A stretch of DNA of 64,000 bases from Baylisascaris procyonis. Lineage: Eukaryota > Nematoda > Chromadorea > Rhabditida > Ascarididae. The position numbers and the translations under genes are program-made. Shown in pieces: positions 1-14,900 of the stretch. Location: positions 372,001 through 436,000 of the forward strand of contig JAZARR010000213.1 in the NCBI GenBank assembly GCA_037389465.1, read 5' to 3'. The notes under the pieces are model-generated. The model had not been told where the DNA came from. It made no database searches and saw only the letters and a list, made by a program, of their open reading frames with translations. The number at the start of each line of letters is the position of its first letter. The first letter of the stretch is position 1.

Positions 1-3000
1 TTCGTTCTTTTTTTGCTAAAAGTTTTCATTGTTACTTATATAAAATCGAGATTAATGCGATTTTTGAATTCGCCGAATATTAATTTCATTAGTGACAACC
101 GTTGTGTGTTTCAATTATACGAAGAAAGTGAAGTATAACATAAGTGGAGAATTGTATTCTAGTGAATTCTATTCTTTCTACTTCTAATGAATGCGTTCAG
201 AAATTGCCGCCTTGAAATTTGAAGCATGCATTTTTACGACTTTTTCTTTCTTTTTTTTTCAAAGGGAATTTCCACATACTTTTTGGTCTTTTCGGCGAGG
301 GATATGTTGAAACTTACAAATGTATGGGATATTTTATTGCCGCGAGGCATTTCAACTTGTATTTGCATAGAGTATGCAACATTTTCTCAACTAACAAATT
401 GCCGTATTTGTTAGATTTTGATCTATGAACAGATAAAGTCCATTGCTGAATGGTGATTGGATCCAGTTTGGTCACTATGAGAATAGTATGTTGTATTTGT
501 TGACGATTGATGCTGTATAGAGTCAAACAGAAGTGCGGGGAATAGTTGAGGTGATGAGGCAAACAATACGACAAACAATAATTATCTGATCGAATAGTGC
601 TGAGAATCGATTTTGAACGGCAATCTTTTAAATTCTCTTCTCACAAATTTCTTACAAATTCAGATTGTGCAAAAATGTTTTCGTGTGCTGTTTTAATGGA
701 TTGCCATTGAGTCTCGATTTCGACCCACAGTTTTATGGGTTTTAAAAAGGAAAAGGAAAAGTCTTTGTCCATAATTTTCTAGAGAATCGGAGCACCTTAA
801 AGTATAGTTTTGAACTGTACATGAGCGAAAAGATTTGCTGATTCTTATTTTGGGAATTTTTAAGGGTGGAGCATTATTCGATGCTGCATCACAAGTATTT
901 TTATGTGATGGAACCATATAAGATCCAGCCTTATCGCCTTGTAAAATTTTCGATAGAATGAAGAATTTAAGAAATATTTGTAGCTCAAAATTCCCTCCAT
1001 TCAATCGACAATCGATGGATGGCATCAGTTCAGAACAAGATAGACATTGGTTTTTTCTTTTCGTCAAGGAGAATAGGCGGCCATTACCGCACAAATTGTA
1101 TGAGATGATGCGCGTGTCGTTGCAGTCCATTTGTTTCTGTTGAGTTGTGGTTTGTTGTTGATCTGAATTCGTAAAATCTCTTACACTTTGATCGTCTGCA
1201 AACCTCATCGACTACAAACGCCTTCCTAATCGTTAATGTGCGCTCGACCGACCATCTGTACGCCATTTGATTCGTCAAACCGTCATCTGTCATTGCCAAC
1301 GCTGGGTTTTGTATGAATTCTCTCCTATTTTTTATAGAATTTTGCATCTATAGATGAATTTCTGCCCACAAATATTGGTTCAATTGATTTATATTTTTTG
1401 TTAGTAAAGTGAAATTTTGCAAATTATGCAGCTTCCTTCTTTCTAACTGTTGAGTTATCGCAATGAGCTAGAATGTAGATGTAAATTTGCAGTTTCATAT
1501 TCGCATGTCGCATGTTTTAGAGCATTATTTTCATTGTTTTTATCTTTGATGAACTTGCTTTCTAGTTGTGAGTTGTTATATCGCCACATATATGTGCGCT
1601 GTACGCCTGTATTTCAAACAGAGAGCGACCGAACCTAGGTGGCGAAATTCGATTGACATAGTGATCATGATGAGATGCTTTTCTATACCCAAGGTTGATC
1701 GTCACTTAAAAGTCGTTCAAAAATTACTTAAACTTTCCATCAGCCGAGCTTCAGTTTTGTATCGAACGGCTCATGAAATCAATCTTTCGCATAAGATTCC
1801 TATAGGTAGCCCAATTAATTTAAATACCGAAACTTTATTTTACCTATTTCATTTTTCCTTTTAATTTTCTGATGCGGTTGATTGGCCAATTAATCGAGAT
1901 GTATAGATGCAGCACATTGCGATAAAGCATGTCGTGCCATTTTCATGCTGTTTTTTTCGTTTTAGCAATCGAATTTTTGTTTTGGGATGCGATAATCACC
2001 ATAATAGCAATAAATAAAGAATTTCAACTGGGAGAACGTAATATCATACTGAAACTACTATTTTGGATGCAATTGCAAAAAATTCATGCTCAAATTCGTA
2101 TGCCAATTCGCCGGATTCGCCATTGTAGTATTCGCCAAATGGCAGTAGCAATGAAAATATCTTAAGACTTCTTGCTGACACGCTGCTAAGTCCTTTAATT
2201 GTACTAGTTTCGCGAATCTTGCATTATGTTAGCAGTTGAAGGAAGAACTGTTATGGAACGCTATCAGCTTGTATTTGAATAACTTCATTCAGCTTTTAAA
2301 CATATCTGCCAGAAAGCATCCTTCGATTTTGATGAAATTTCCCGAAAATAGGGCGAATGTTGCGCATTTTTGAATAGCTAAGATGAGGCGGAAGTTGGGG
2401 GGGGGGGGTTTGAGGGGGAGGAGAAGGAATGATTAACCCTAACGAATCAAAAGCATAGGGAAGACGTGTTTTAACACTCCTTGCTGACACGTTGCTAAAT
2501 TCTTTAATTGTACTAGTTTCGCAAATCATGCATTATGTTAGCGATCAAAGGAGGAACTGCTACTGAAACGCTATCAGGTTGTATACAGTTTCTCTAGTGT
2601 ACTGCTTGGCATATTTTATTATTTGCATAGTGCACCTATGGTGAGTATGTGTTTGAATAAGAACTGCTTGAGTGAATATTACAATAGGCAAAAATATTAC
2701 AGGTGAAAATGCAGTTTTATTCATTTAAGTGGCTATTTGTTTAGATGGGAGATTATTGCACTGCTATGATTGTGTAGTGTTTCAAAGAACTTTCTGTATT
2801 AAAAGTACTTTAGATATTTCCAACTTTTTTGTAGTATTTGAATATTTTACAAATATTATAAGTACATTTATATTCATAATATTCGTACCAAACAAATTTT
2901 TGAAACGTTGCTGAAAATTTATGCGATTTTTTTGAAGAGTTTTTTGTATGCCGATGTTTATTGCAATATTTCACGAGTTGATTGATATTGTTGAGTTGTT

Positions 3001-5775
3001 TTTCATTTTATCGGTTCTCTAAGGTATTGTTATAAATAGTAATTAGGAGGTCTGTTTGAGCTAAACATACTCGTCTGACAGTCGGCCATACAATCAATTC
3101 GATTAGTCTATCTCTTAATGGAGATATTTCATGAAATATAAAAAAAGAATTAGAGAGGATGAACTCGCTAAGGGTTTTTAACTACTATCATACTCCTTGA
3201 ATAGCATTACTGTGTAACTGGAAAGTTAAAACTTTTCGGGATTTCGGAGATGGTGCTTCTGAAGGATTTTGTTGAAATTAGTCAGGATTTTTGAGAATCT
3301 GGTGGGTAACTTTTTGGAGATATAGATAGATCTCACAGGAAGACCTAGTTCTTTAGATGCATGGAAATGATTATTTTCTCTCGGGCTCTATAATTGAATG
3401 GGGTAAGTCGAGATTTCAGTAGAGAAATTTTCAGTGACGTCGTGAAGTTTTTCGAAAAGTTAGTTTTTCTGGACGCTTTTAAAAATCAATTGAATTGGGT
3501 CGTTTAAATCACCAAAAAAATCTACCAACAAAAATTAAATGTCCTTCAATGCCAAGTTTCTTGAAAGAGGTTCAAATATTTGAATTTAATAGCTATTTTA
3601 GATAAAAAATATTTTGAATAGGGCATGTCGTATACGATTTTTAAAGCAAAGAATCTAAGTGCTAAACAATTATATCATTTAATTGTCCAATTTACAAAAA
3701 AAAGAATCGTATCGTTCAAAATCTTCCAGAATTTTCGAAACCGAATCAATTCATTTCGTCTTTTAAAAACAAATTCACTAAATGGATTATTTCTAGTATT
3801 CGTTTCAACAAAACTTTCAAAGTGGATTATTCGATGAATAAATAATTCAAAAGTAAGGGGATCTTATGGTCAGTTGATATAGAATGTCACGTATGAATTC
3901 GTTGGACTGAACTAAAAATATTTTCAGTAATTTTCTCCGCTAATCAATTTCTGTGATTAAATTCCACCTTTTGCTCTCATTGAGCAGATTTGTTCGGCGG
4001 TCATTGGTATGGCACAAAATCGACGATGGTAACAGTTGACGTTGATTGCTGCTCTCTGTTTCGTAGACTGTTTCATCCCTTTGCCAAATTGAACGTCCCA
4101 ATTATGAAGGAACCAGTTATTGAAATGTTGTTTGATTGTTGCCTAGACCTATCTAGCAATGAATACCACACTCCAAAGCGTTGTCACTATTGTTTGATGT
4201 GAATTTACAGCTTGCTCTTTCCAAGTTTATCATGTCCAGCCTATTTATTGCCCATGCTTAAAATGTTGCAATCTGAATGCTTGAAATTAATAAATTAACG
4301 AATGTCATTGTGTTTGAGTATTATGCTTATGAACCCAACCATATAAATATTATGTCATCATTCGCCTTGTTCATGGCGAGATTGGATGCGAATGGCAGCG
4401 AGTAAGATTGACGCATAATTCCTTCAGAACCCACATCATCGCCCCTTTTGATCGTTCATGATTTAAGAAACACCGAACCGTATTTTAGAACATGGTGAAT
4501 TCGAATATACTTGTAAATGACCATCATAGGAATGCAAACTCTTGTCCAGATTCATTCACCTACCGATTGCGGATTCGTCCAGGTTGTGACTCCATCTTCT
4601 TGCCAGTCTAATTGACAAACGTTGAAAAAAAAAAACTTTATCGCCGTTTGCAGTTGGAACGGAAAAATAAAATAAAACAGAACAACTGAGTTTACTGAAC
4701 AAAAATGAACTCATTCTTATTGCGAATATATCTGTAACCTGTACACCGAACGTCTTCGACGATTGCATGTAATTAATTCCTTTTTTGTATTGATCGCTCT
4801 CTGATGTATAGAAATATGTCCTTTTTCTTACATTTAAATGATTTTTGATCTTCTATATGTTGATAATCTGATGCAGAAAGAAGAGGGTTTATGATGTGCG
4901 GGGGGGGCGGGGGTGGGAATAGCACGGGAAGTCGATTTTTCCTCTTCTTTTCTCTTTCTTCACTCAAATGTTTTACCTTGTAATTGGGCACATAATGATC
5001 GCTGTAAGCTTAAATTAGTGCAGTTTCCTTGAGTACAATGACTAAAGCTTGCCATGGAGCTGGAGGGAGAGGATAACAGAGCAATAAAAGGGAAGGCCGA
5101 TAGGGAAGGAGAGACATATTCCTCTGCCACAGCACTAAATATTCCTTAGAGAAAATAATGGGTTCTCTTCCCTCGAAATTCCCCTAGAACGTAAAATAAA
5201 AATCTCAGTTCCACATACTGAATTCTACATATATTTTTGCGCATGTAAAGAAATTAAACGCGCGATATGCGTTTTCTTTTTATCGCGGCATCAGTCAAGT
5301 CAATGTTTGTTGTATTTAAATGGTGAATTTTTTCATATGTCTGCTTGTATATTTTCAATCACATCTTCGAAGCATTTTTCTTTGAGGTTATTATTTTTTC
5401 CTTAGATAACAAATATTCATATTTTTATCTAGGAGGAATTAAGATAAATTGCGCGTTTGAAAGTTACATCAATTCCTATAAATATCTCCGATCGTATACA
5501 TTGCTATGAATTCTATCCCAAAATTTATGAAAGAAAATCGAAGACTGTGAGGGAAGTAGTATATGTTGAGGAACCGTTGAATTATTTTCCAACAACAATA
5601 TTTTTTTGCTAAACGTTTTTTAGGTGCTTCGAATCATGAGATGATTTGTGTCTTTTATATAAGGTGATTTAAGTTCAATGATGATTCAGTCGATTATATA
5701 ATGTTCACAAATATTCATGTAATGTCGTATGGACGTTGTAAGATACGATGGTCGTAATCATTTTTTAATGATTTG
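1..5775. other. Region upstream of the OATP gene, no gene recognised
   Basis: AT-rich DNA with short chance frames only. It holds a degenerate direct duplication near 2.2-2.6 kb (listed separately), a G-rich run near 2399-2420 and another near 4900. The OATP promoter presumably lies here, but no specific element could be recognised. Confidence 0.5.
2171..2584. repeat. Pair of ~105-bp degenerate direct repeats
   Basis: Copies at about 2171-2274 and 2480-2584 share TTTAATTGTACTAGTTTCGC, GCATTATGTTAGC and CGCTATCAG in the same order. They differ at scattered bases. A third copy was not found. Confidence 0.8.
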
Positions 5776-5785
5776 TTTTTATCAG
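5776..5785 (+). promoter_or_regulatory. Candidate spliced-leader or 5' UTR splice acceptor
   Basis: A TTTTTATCAG acceptor lies 17 nt before the first ATG of the OATP gene, with no clear coding exon upstream. In nematodes this layout often marks spliced-leader trans-splicing, but a normal 5' intron fits equally well. Confidence 0.35.
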
Positions 5786-5802
5786 AAGAAGCGAAGTCGG
5801 AA

Positions 5803-5950
5803 ATGCAACGAGTCTACGTATTTTTACTGCTTTTCTCTGTGGTACTCTTCTTGGAGGCGATTGGTGGTACCTATATGGTTTCGGCGGTACAAAGTATCGA
5901 ACGTCAATTTCAAATCCCCTCAAAACTTTCCGGTTTCATGGTTAGTGCGG
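5803..5950 (+). CDS. OATP exon 1 (N-terminus, TM1)
   Basis: Begins MQRVYVFLLLF and covers TM1 and the start of TM2, including the family-like stretch SIERQFQIPSKLSGFMVSAG. It ends in phase 1 at a GTGAGT donor. The frame is open upstream of the ATG as far as the AG at 5784-5785, so this could also be an internal exon. Confidence 0.85.
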
Positions 5951-8900
5951 GTGAGTGTCTTCTTTTGTTAACAATTACATGCAGTTTCGTTGTATGTGGT
6001 CGTGGATAAAAGAAACCACAACCAGTGTATCAGTTTATGCAAAACTCTTTTCATATACCGTTATTTCGGAGAAAAAAGTTGCTCCTCAACAATAACCTAA
6101 AAATTTGCCAGAAGTTTTGAATAATGACGAATATATTCGTTCGTCTCGATTAAAACCTTCGCAATTTCCCATATACCGTCGTCATTCCGTTAAATGAGTG
6201 GAAGTGGGGGACTCCATTGTGCTTAATCATCTGAAACATTTTAACGGATCAGTGCACAGGAAATTTGGTTCTTTTTAATGCATTTACGAGAAATTTCTTC
6301 TACGACAATGCATCAATGAAAAACACGCATACAATAGGTCTGTTTTTCAAAAAATTTTTCTTCAAACAAAAAGAAGCGCATACTAAGTGTGACTAAAAAT
6401 TTTACAATTCCAATATGAAACATCAAAATTTCACCGCTTAAATAACCTGTTATAATTTATGTAACATTTATATAATCCATTCCTTCTTCTTTCCCTCTTA
6501 GCCCCTGCCCCATATCCATAGCCCAAAAGGAATTTTCTCAAACTGAAATTTTTTTGAATAAAACTCATTTGAAACAGTTGCATTTGAACAATACAGTTGA
6601 ATATAATTGAATTTATAAGTAAAATAAATACAATTCATATTGTTGTTTTTGCATAGTGTATTTCAGTACTTATAGAAGAGTTGCACACTTTATAAAGTTC
6701 TTCATCATCACAACACGATAGTCTTAAAGTCCGATGACTCATTGATGAGGCTCTCAGTAGTTATCTTTTTTTTTGATACCACATTAAGCGTCGTTCAATA
6801 GATAGCTGCATTAGTAAAAAGCAATTTTCATCGTACTGATACCACCTAGCATTTAAAGCAGTAAGATAAGTGGCAAGAACTTCAAGGATTTGAAGAGGTG
6901 CTATACGACTTCGAAAAAAAATCTCTAAGAATTTGAAAATTCAACGAGAGAAATGATTTCCTCAAAGAGATTTATGCATATTTTCACTCAAACTTTTTTC
7001 CACTATGCAATAGAAGCGCGTAACTTTTTAAGTATATAAAAACAAGCCATTTTTCGAGCTTTTTTAAGAAATAATGACTTACTCAGAGAGCGTTGCTTTT
7101 CTTTTTTTAAAAATTGACAAAAGAGGAGGGTTTTATTTGTTGTGATAAAACCTCTAAAGAATAGGCAATCGATGTAAATTTAACCGTAAATAGTTATAGG
7201 TGATTTCGGGTACATTCCGACAGTGATGTTCATTGCATATTTCGGTTCAAAAGGAAATCGAGCAAAATGGATTGGTGGTGGAACAATTCTGGCCGCACTT
7301 TCTTATATGCTTATTGCTTCACCTAATTTTATTTTTCCGGTTGCACAGCCGAAACTCAATTTGACTGCCGTTGAGGTTTGCTTAACCTAAATATTTTAAT
7401 ACCAAAATGAAATGATAGATCAGATGATTTCAAGTGGACACTTTCTTTGATTTCTGAAGACTCCAATATTATTGTTCGGTTGGCAGTAATCACAGTTTCC
7501 ATTCCACATAAAGAAAACAACTATAGTTTCCAGTCTTGAAAACTTCGAAAAGTTTTCCGTAAACAGAAACTTGACAAACCTCAATAAACAAAAGAAGAAA
7601 CGTCCAAGTCTTTGGTCGAATTTTTACAAGATTATTTAAGCAAGAGATTTCCAATTTTTTTCTTTCGTTTAACTCAAATCCTTAATCACTTTCATTCGTG
7701 CAGCTACATTTCCTAAACAAAAAGTTCCCTCGTTGATTAGCCCTAGAGTTGATGTTTTCACAAATTCTAGGTGATAGACAGATAGTCGAGGAGGAGACTT
7801 CTGGATAAAAAAGCTTTTAGGAAAAACACCGCATTAAATATAAACTTCCTTTTTTTCGGGATGCTGTCTGTCTCTTATTGCGTCAGTGATACATCAATGC
7901 ACAAAATATGCGGTCTCACTTAAGAAAAAAGAATTTGTTTGCACATAACGTTTCAAATTTTTTTCAATTTATACTCTCTTTTAGTTGTGCCATATTGAAG
8001 TGACGTTGAAATTCTTTCAATAAGGAAGCATTGAAAATGAATTTGCCCAACATTCAATACCAATTATCCTAAAGAACATTCATATTTTTGATGCATTTCT
8101 AGTGTTGTTTCCAGCACTAATCGACAATAAAAGCCATTTTCATAAATGCGTTAATGCGCAACAACAAATGCTCTTTCATATTTAGGAGCATGAAAAATTT
8201 GCGGAAATAAACGTTAATTGTTCGGTTGCATTTCGATTTATTTATGTTGAAATGCGATGAATTTTGTAAATAGCCAATAGAATGCAATGCTAATGGTTGA
8301 TAAAATTATTGTTACATTTTTATTGTCCATGTTAGAATATAGAACAAATCGCATTCCTAATGAGGTATTTGACGCTATGTTTATTCATGGCGTTTTTGCT
8401 TAGAGAGAGATGTTGCCGAGGAGGATGATAGAAGGTGGAGGAGAGAAGGAAAATTTAGAGGAAAAATTTATGAATTTGAATTCTAGTCAATTATTTTCAT
8501 TATGATTTTTTCTTCTAAATTATTTCAGCTAATTTTCAATTAATAGATTAGATTGCCTAGTTGAAATTTTTCAGACAAGGATCACACCATCGGCAACATT
8601 GTTGTTGCCGAACGTGTCGATTGCAGATTATGTGATTTATGCGCCGATCTATGATCGTATTCCATTGATTATGAGACAGAAATTACTCGAACATTTCGGC
8701 GAACAACATCGTATCGGGCGAATTCAACGTGACATTTTTGATAGTGCCGTTAATACGTCAAAAGCGATTGCTCATCGTGACAACCTCTATTTGGTTGATG
8801 GAGTGATTCTATCAAAGGTTAGCATCATAAAAACGCAACATTTGCGGCTGTCGCTTACGTAAAACTCTTTAAACTTCCTACTGGGGTTGATCGTAATGTT

Positions 8901-11900
8901 TATGATAGAGACAGTTCGATATGATTTTAAATTTCATTAATAACGACATTTGATGAAATAATTAGGAAATACTCATAATAGTTTATTGATTTATATTATT
9001 CGTATGAGAAGAGGAGGATCTCAAACTTGCCTACAGCGGGGGTGTGATTTTCGCCTATTGCTTTACTTTACTAATTGCTTCACTTGAGATTTTAAACTAT
9101 TCCCCCCTTTCTGCTTACCACTTACATAAAGATCACTTTCGTATATAGACAGTCACTTCTACCATGAATATAATCTGCCAATCTCCATCGATAGCATCAA
9201 TGTTGTGTGCGCCGTCGATTTAATTGAATTATTTACCCGGCGATATTCTTTCAGACATATTTGCGATAGGGAAAGAAAACTGACTGAAATTCGTCACGAT
9301 AAAGAAAGTTGTTGACCATTCTTTGAAAATCTCTAAGAAGTCGCAATGAATTACTGTTAGAGGATTCCAAATTGCCATCAAAAATTATTTCTGACGAATG
9401 GAAAGAATATTGTAGATAATTATTTGCCGCTCCAAATTGCAATGCCATTTCTATTCCATTCCATTCCGTTCCACTCTATGAGTATTTGGACGCCCGTATG
9501 CTTTAGGTAACCTCATATGGGCCGCCGTTCATTAATTCGAAGTGTCTCTGGCTAAAAGTTTGTCTGAATTTGCGAAATCACGATTCTCTTTAGTAGTTCC
9601 TTATATTTAATTTGCTTTGTGTTATTGGCAAGGGTTATTGCGATATCTATCAGAAAAATCGAAGGGAAATTCCAATAGGATCAAGTAAACATTTTGAGAT
9701 AGTGGATCAAGTGGACAGTATTCTGAGAGGCAACGGTGGAGATGGTGAGCTAAGAGGGTTGCTTACAACTTATGTGCACAAGCGACTCAATCATTCAGAT
9801 ATTGATGTTGCCAATATGAAGCGAAGTGCTATCGCACCGTTCTCGTTTTGTAGTAAACTTATCAACGAATTGCGTCAAATTTTAAAGGTAAATCCTAATA
9901 TACGTGTTTAAATTTTCAATCTACAAGGTGTTTGAAAAAGGTGTCTATTGAGATGGCCATGTTCTCTCAAGCAAAGTTTTTCGCTTTTTAAAATATCCCG
10001 GGAATGTCGGAAACCATTTCGAAAAAAAATCGATCGACTAAATCGAGAGAATTTTGCAGGCACATCCATCGTATTCGATAGTCGTTGGGGTGTGCATTCA
10101 TTTTACCCGATCAATAAAACAACAAACAAACACATAAATTTTTGGCTTCGAATTTGATAGAACATATAAACTAGATTTCAGTACAGCAAATTTCTCGCAT
10201 CGCACAATCATGTCTCAATACCTGGCCTTCAGATTGTTTTACACCCTGTCGACTTAGAAAAATCTTATTCAATATCTCTGATATAACGGCTGTTGGTCTT
10301 ATTTTTATCTGAATAAGTAAAACATATATCAACTATCCTATTTTCTTACTTAACGCTCTATGAGAGTGGAAACCCGTTTCATTAAATTTGAGCTCTGTCT
10401 TTGAGTGCTGTGAAGAAGAGAAACTCTAGCACGTCGATCTGTGTAAATACAGTACCCATCTAAATACAGTACGTAATGGTTTGTCCAGTAAACAGCCAGT
10501 GGAGACGACGAAATAGAAAATTTTCTATTAAATTCCTCTTATTTTCTTGCAGAAGAAAATCTTCTTTACAAATGGCGTCTTATTTATTTATAGCGAAAAA
10601 TTTGATTAATTAAAAGTGCAGACTACCGTTTTGAAAATAAGAGAAATAATTCGATCAACGGTCCAAAATATTCAATAAATTTTTTATGTAAAAATGTTTT
10701 TATACTAATTGATATTTTTATGCTTTTTATATTTCAAAAATGTTTTTACTAAATGATCTTATGTAAAAATTGATGTCCTATCATCGGAATGTGGTAAATG
10801 CGATTGGCGGGCGTTCTATAAGACTTCCTGGACAAATTTTCAAGAAGGAAAGTTTTTGAAAAGGGAAATTAAGAAGAATCCTTGTATTTAAGGATGCGAA
10901 ATGTGATCGAAGTGTCTCAAATTTCGGACCATTTGTCGTGATGTTTACGGCATTGGTTTTGCTTGGAATCGGTCGTACAATGCCTTGGTCACTTGGTATT
11001 CCTATGATCGACGATAATGTCAAACGGAAGAGTCTACCAGCATATTTCGGTTCTCATATATTATAAAAACTCTTTTTTATCAACATTTTAACCAAAAGAT
11101 TTCATTGTGAGAAAAAGTAACATTAGAAAAATCTGCATTCTTGAGTGATATGTGATAGTTTCCTTGAAGGTCTAAGCTCAAGTTTTAATATTGCTGGTTT
11201 CTCTACATAGAGGGGTAGATACAACAGAAGGCCTCTATCTGTCGCGCAATGCTGCTGTTAGTCTCAGTTCACTTGTAGAGCAATGCAGGGGGTGCTACAC
11301 TGTTACATAAATCCGATATCCTTTACAAAATGCTGAAGATTATAACCGCTATCCCGAATCGTTACCGCTGCGTTCACTGTAGGAGAAATTTTGCATTAAC
11401 TTTATTATATTTATTGTTTATTGAGTAATGACCAAATGGCCAAAAAATTTGACCAAAATGATCAAAAAATTTGTAATGGTTACTATATTATACAGTAACA
11501 AGTATGATTGCAGCCGGGATTTCATTCATTCGAATTCTTGGACCAATTGCGGGATTCATGATCGGAAGTTTCTGCAACAAACTATACTATACACTCATAC
11601 GTAAGTAAGTTGACCATCTGTTTCGCTTACGAATGCTAAAATATATGAGAACGAAGCACAGTGAGTTTTCCTACAAAATCTAACAGAATTGTGTTCTTCG
11701 GTTTTTATGCTGCCATTGGCGTTCAATTTTAAATGCACATTTCACGATGGTGATGCATTGGTTAATGTCATTATGACTCTGATTCGAAATTCATTGAGCA
11801 GTTGGTAAATTTTATTTAAATCATAGACATTATTGTCAATTGAGAATATACGCAATTTGTGACTGATTTATTCTTAAAATGGTGTCACACATTTAATTCG

Positions 11901-14900
11901 TTATTTTTTCCGAATATTTATGAGTTGAAAAAATTAAATCATTTGGCTAAAATGTTCTAAAAATAGCGAAAAACAAGAACTTTGAACAAGATAGATTTGA
12001 AATAATGAAATCGAATTGATTAATTGAATTTTATTATTATTAGATGATATTATCATTTGCAATAAATTTTTACTCCATTTAATTGTCTGATTTCGTCGTT
12101 TCGATAGGGATCTTTAAAATTTTTGTTACCATAAAAAAGTGTGGAAGTTTTGATAGTAATAAGAAATACGTTGCTTATTTAAAGTTGAATAGTAGTGACA
12201 AATCAATTTCAGCACCTGCCGGCTTAACAGCAAAGGATCCAACATGGATTGGCGCATGGTGGCTTGGTTTCCTTATAGTCAGCATTCTTCTCATTGTGCC
12301 TTCATGCGCACTTTTCTTCTTCCCTTCTAAGTGAGCCATCAGCAGTTGCTGCATCCATCTGTTTCTTGCCATAAGTTCATATATTTAAACTATTCTTGAC
12401 AGTTTTTAGGTTCCTCAGCTCCAAATATCCTCATTTTATAAGATTTACATATCGGTGATAAATGGTAACAGAATTTGAAGATATGAATTTAAGAATTTCC
12501 GCCTTTTCCTCTTTTAATTCACAGGCCACTGCTATAAATATTATTACAGCTTTCCAGGAATTTTGAATCTACGGGAGATGTAAACTCGAACGTACGCATA
12601 CACTATAATCTTAAAAGAAATAGTTTATTCAGATATATGCTAATTTATTTTGAGTTAAAGGATATTGTTTAATAAATCAAGGTCTTTATCAATTTTCAAT
12701 ACTAAGATGCATTTAAGATCAAGGCGTACTAAAGTTGTGCCAAATAATGGAATCCCTACCGAACAAATGAATGGCGGTCTCACCGTATTGAAGTCAGAGC
12801 GTGAATTGTCCTTCTTCGATAAGCATAAAGAAGATGAGAAAAATCTAACCGCTGAAGAAAGATTCCGTGGTACGTTTGGTTTTCTCCAGAAATTTTTTTT
12901 TTTAAATTTTTCAAATTTAGTTCACTCGATTGCAGTAATATTAATTTAGTCCCTCCCTCTATATCTTCTAAATTGCGCTCTAGTGGCTCAGCAACGTTTT
13001 GATGTAAAGATTTGGTACCTGATCCCAAACAAAAAGACAAGCAACTGCAATATCTGCATTCCAGTTTAATGGTAAGGTTGTGTAAGGTTCAGGTTTAGCG
13101 AGTTTCAAATACCTGCTCATCGCTTGTCATAATGCCCGCCATTCTGGTATGGCCAACACTTCCGGAAAATTCTGCTAAACGTCAAAGCCAAAACGAATAT
13201 TGCGAGTGTGATCGGTCGAAGCTAACATTAGAGAATTACAAAAGGCATTTCAGACCAAAGACTATCCAGAATCATTTGGGGGCGTAAACGAAGGGAAGAG
13301 AACATAGAATGAAAAACCAACACCAAAAACGCAATGACAACTTCGAAAATTTGAAGCAAGCATCCGCAGAACATCCCAATAAAGTTGGTGCTATACTCGA
13401 CGATTCTTATCAAGCGATCAGCCTTTGACGAATTCTCGAAAATGAGCCATTTCACTTCAAATCAGCCACCTTTGAGTGATCAGAAGCTTGAAGAAACCGA
13501 CCAACATTGCCTCAAACGTTTAGAGGACAATAAACATTCAAACGATCAGCGCATGATAAACTTTCCAGTAATTTTCGACTTCAGAATTATCTTCATTTCA
13601 ATCAAGTGTATAAGGATACCTTATCTTTAATTACTATAATGATTTGCTTCTTATTGTCTCTGTCTAGTCAATCACCTTCAGGTGTTTTAGTTGCGTTTAT
13701 TTTTGTTTACCCCTCGGTCGTCTTTTGTTGATAATAAACCATTTATACGTCAATAAAATAGGATTTCATGTTTCTCATCAGTTTCGGTCACCTCATTTTA
13801 CCCTCTGAATCGGAACATATTAATGGAATTTTCAATATTAATTTTTAATATACCACATTCAATAATTATTGCAGCATTTCGTGAATCGTATATGGAAGTG
13901 ATTAAATCGAAAGTTTATTGTGGTGCGGTAGCAAGTCGTGTACTCGATTCGCTTGCATTTCGTGGCTATATGGTTTTTCTACCGAAATATCTCGAAAATC
14001 ACTATGGAATACCTCAATACAAAGCTCATCAACTTATGGGTAAGCTTGCAGTTGTTCTCATCATAAATAATATAAAGTTTCATTGCTTTCCTCCATTTCT
14101 CATGTTTTTTTTCACTATTTTTTCTATAGTAATCCTTTTAGCACTTCGCGACTTGGCTTCAAATTTATTTGTTATTCATATATCTTATCTGGATGAGATC
14201 ATTTTGCCGATGTTAATATTAAGACGGCTTTTAGAGAATTCGCTTCTTGGTTTAGTAACCATTCCATAACTCAGAAGCATTTAGCAGATAGATTACTCAT
14301 AGAACAACCAGAAGAAGTCTTATTATTTTTTAAAGGGGAAGTTGTCAAGTTTCCTAGTGAAATATTCATGTTTTCTTTTCTTTGTAATATGTATTATTTT
14401 TATGCTATCCACATTCGTTCGCTGACGAATGTTTCATTTATTATTATATAATTTTTATCGTATAATATAATAGCTGAAAAGTTCGTTGTATAACTTTATA
14501 GTGTGACATTTTTTTCAATATTTTCATAGATAACTTGAAAAAAGTTTTTTAGTTCATTTAAAATGAATTTCATTTGCAAAGTGCAAAAACATTCATCGTT
14601 TTACCTTGTCTACTGCGCGGTCGGTTGTGAAGCTCCGACCGCAATTGTTGGCTCCGCTCAGCCGAGCCACCCCGCCCAGCACCCTCATCGGGATAAGGGT
14701 GGCGCAATAAGTCCCGATAGTCATAGCAGGAACGACGGTGAGTCGGCTGATTAGCATCCGAAGGGCAGGAAACGAGCCTGAGCCCTAACCTTCACGTGAT
14801 CGACCTGCAAGAGGGAGAGGCGGACTAGAGACCGGGGATCCGGAAGGACCGGGGGGAATTGGTTCAGAGCAGGTGGAAGCGATGTGAAGAGACATGTATT

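Noticed and set aside
693..1208. 171-codon frame on the - strand
   Set aside because: No recognisable domain, no splice signals at its borders, mixed low-complexity composition. Kept as a chance frame in AT-rich DNA.
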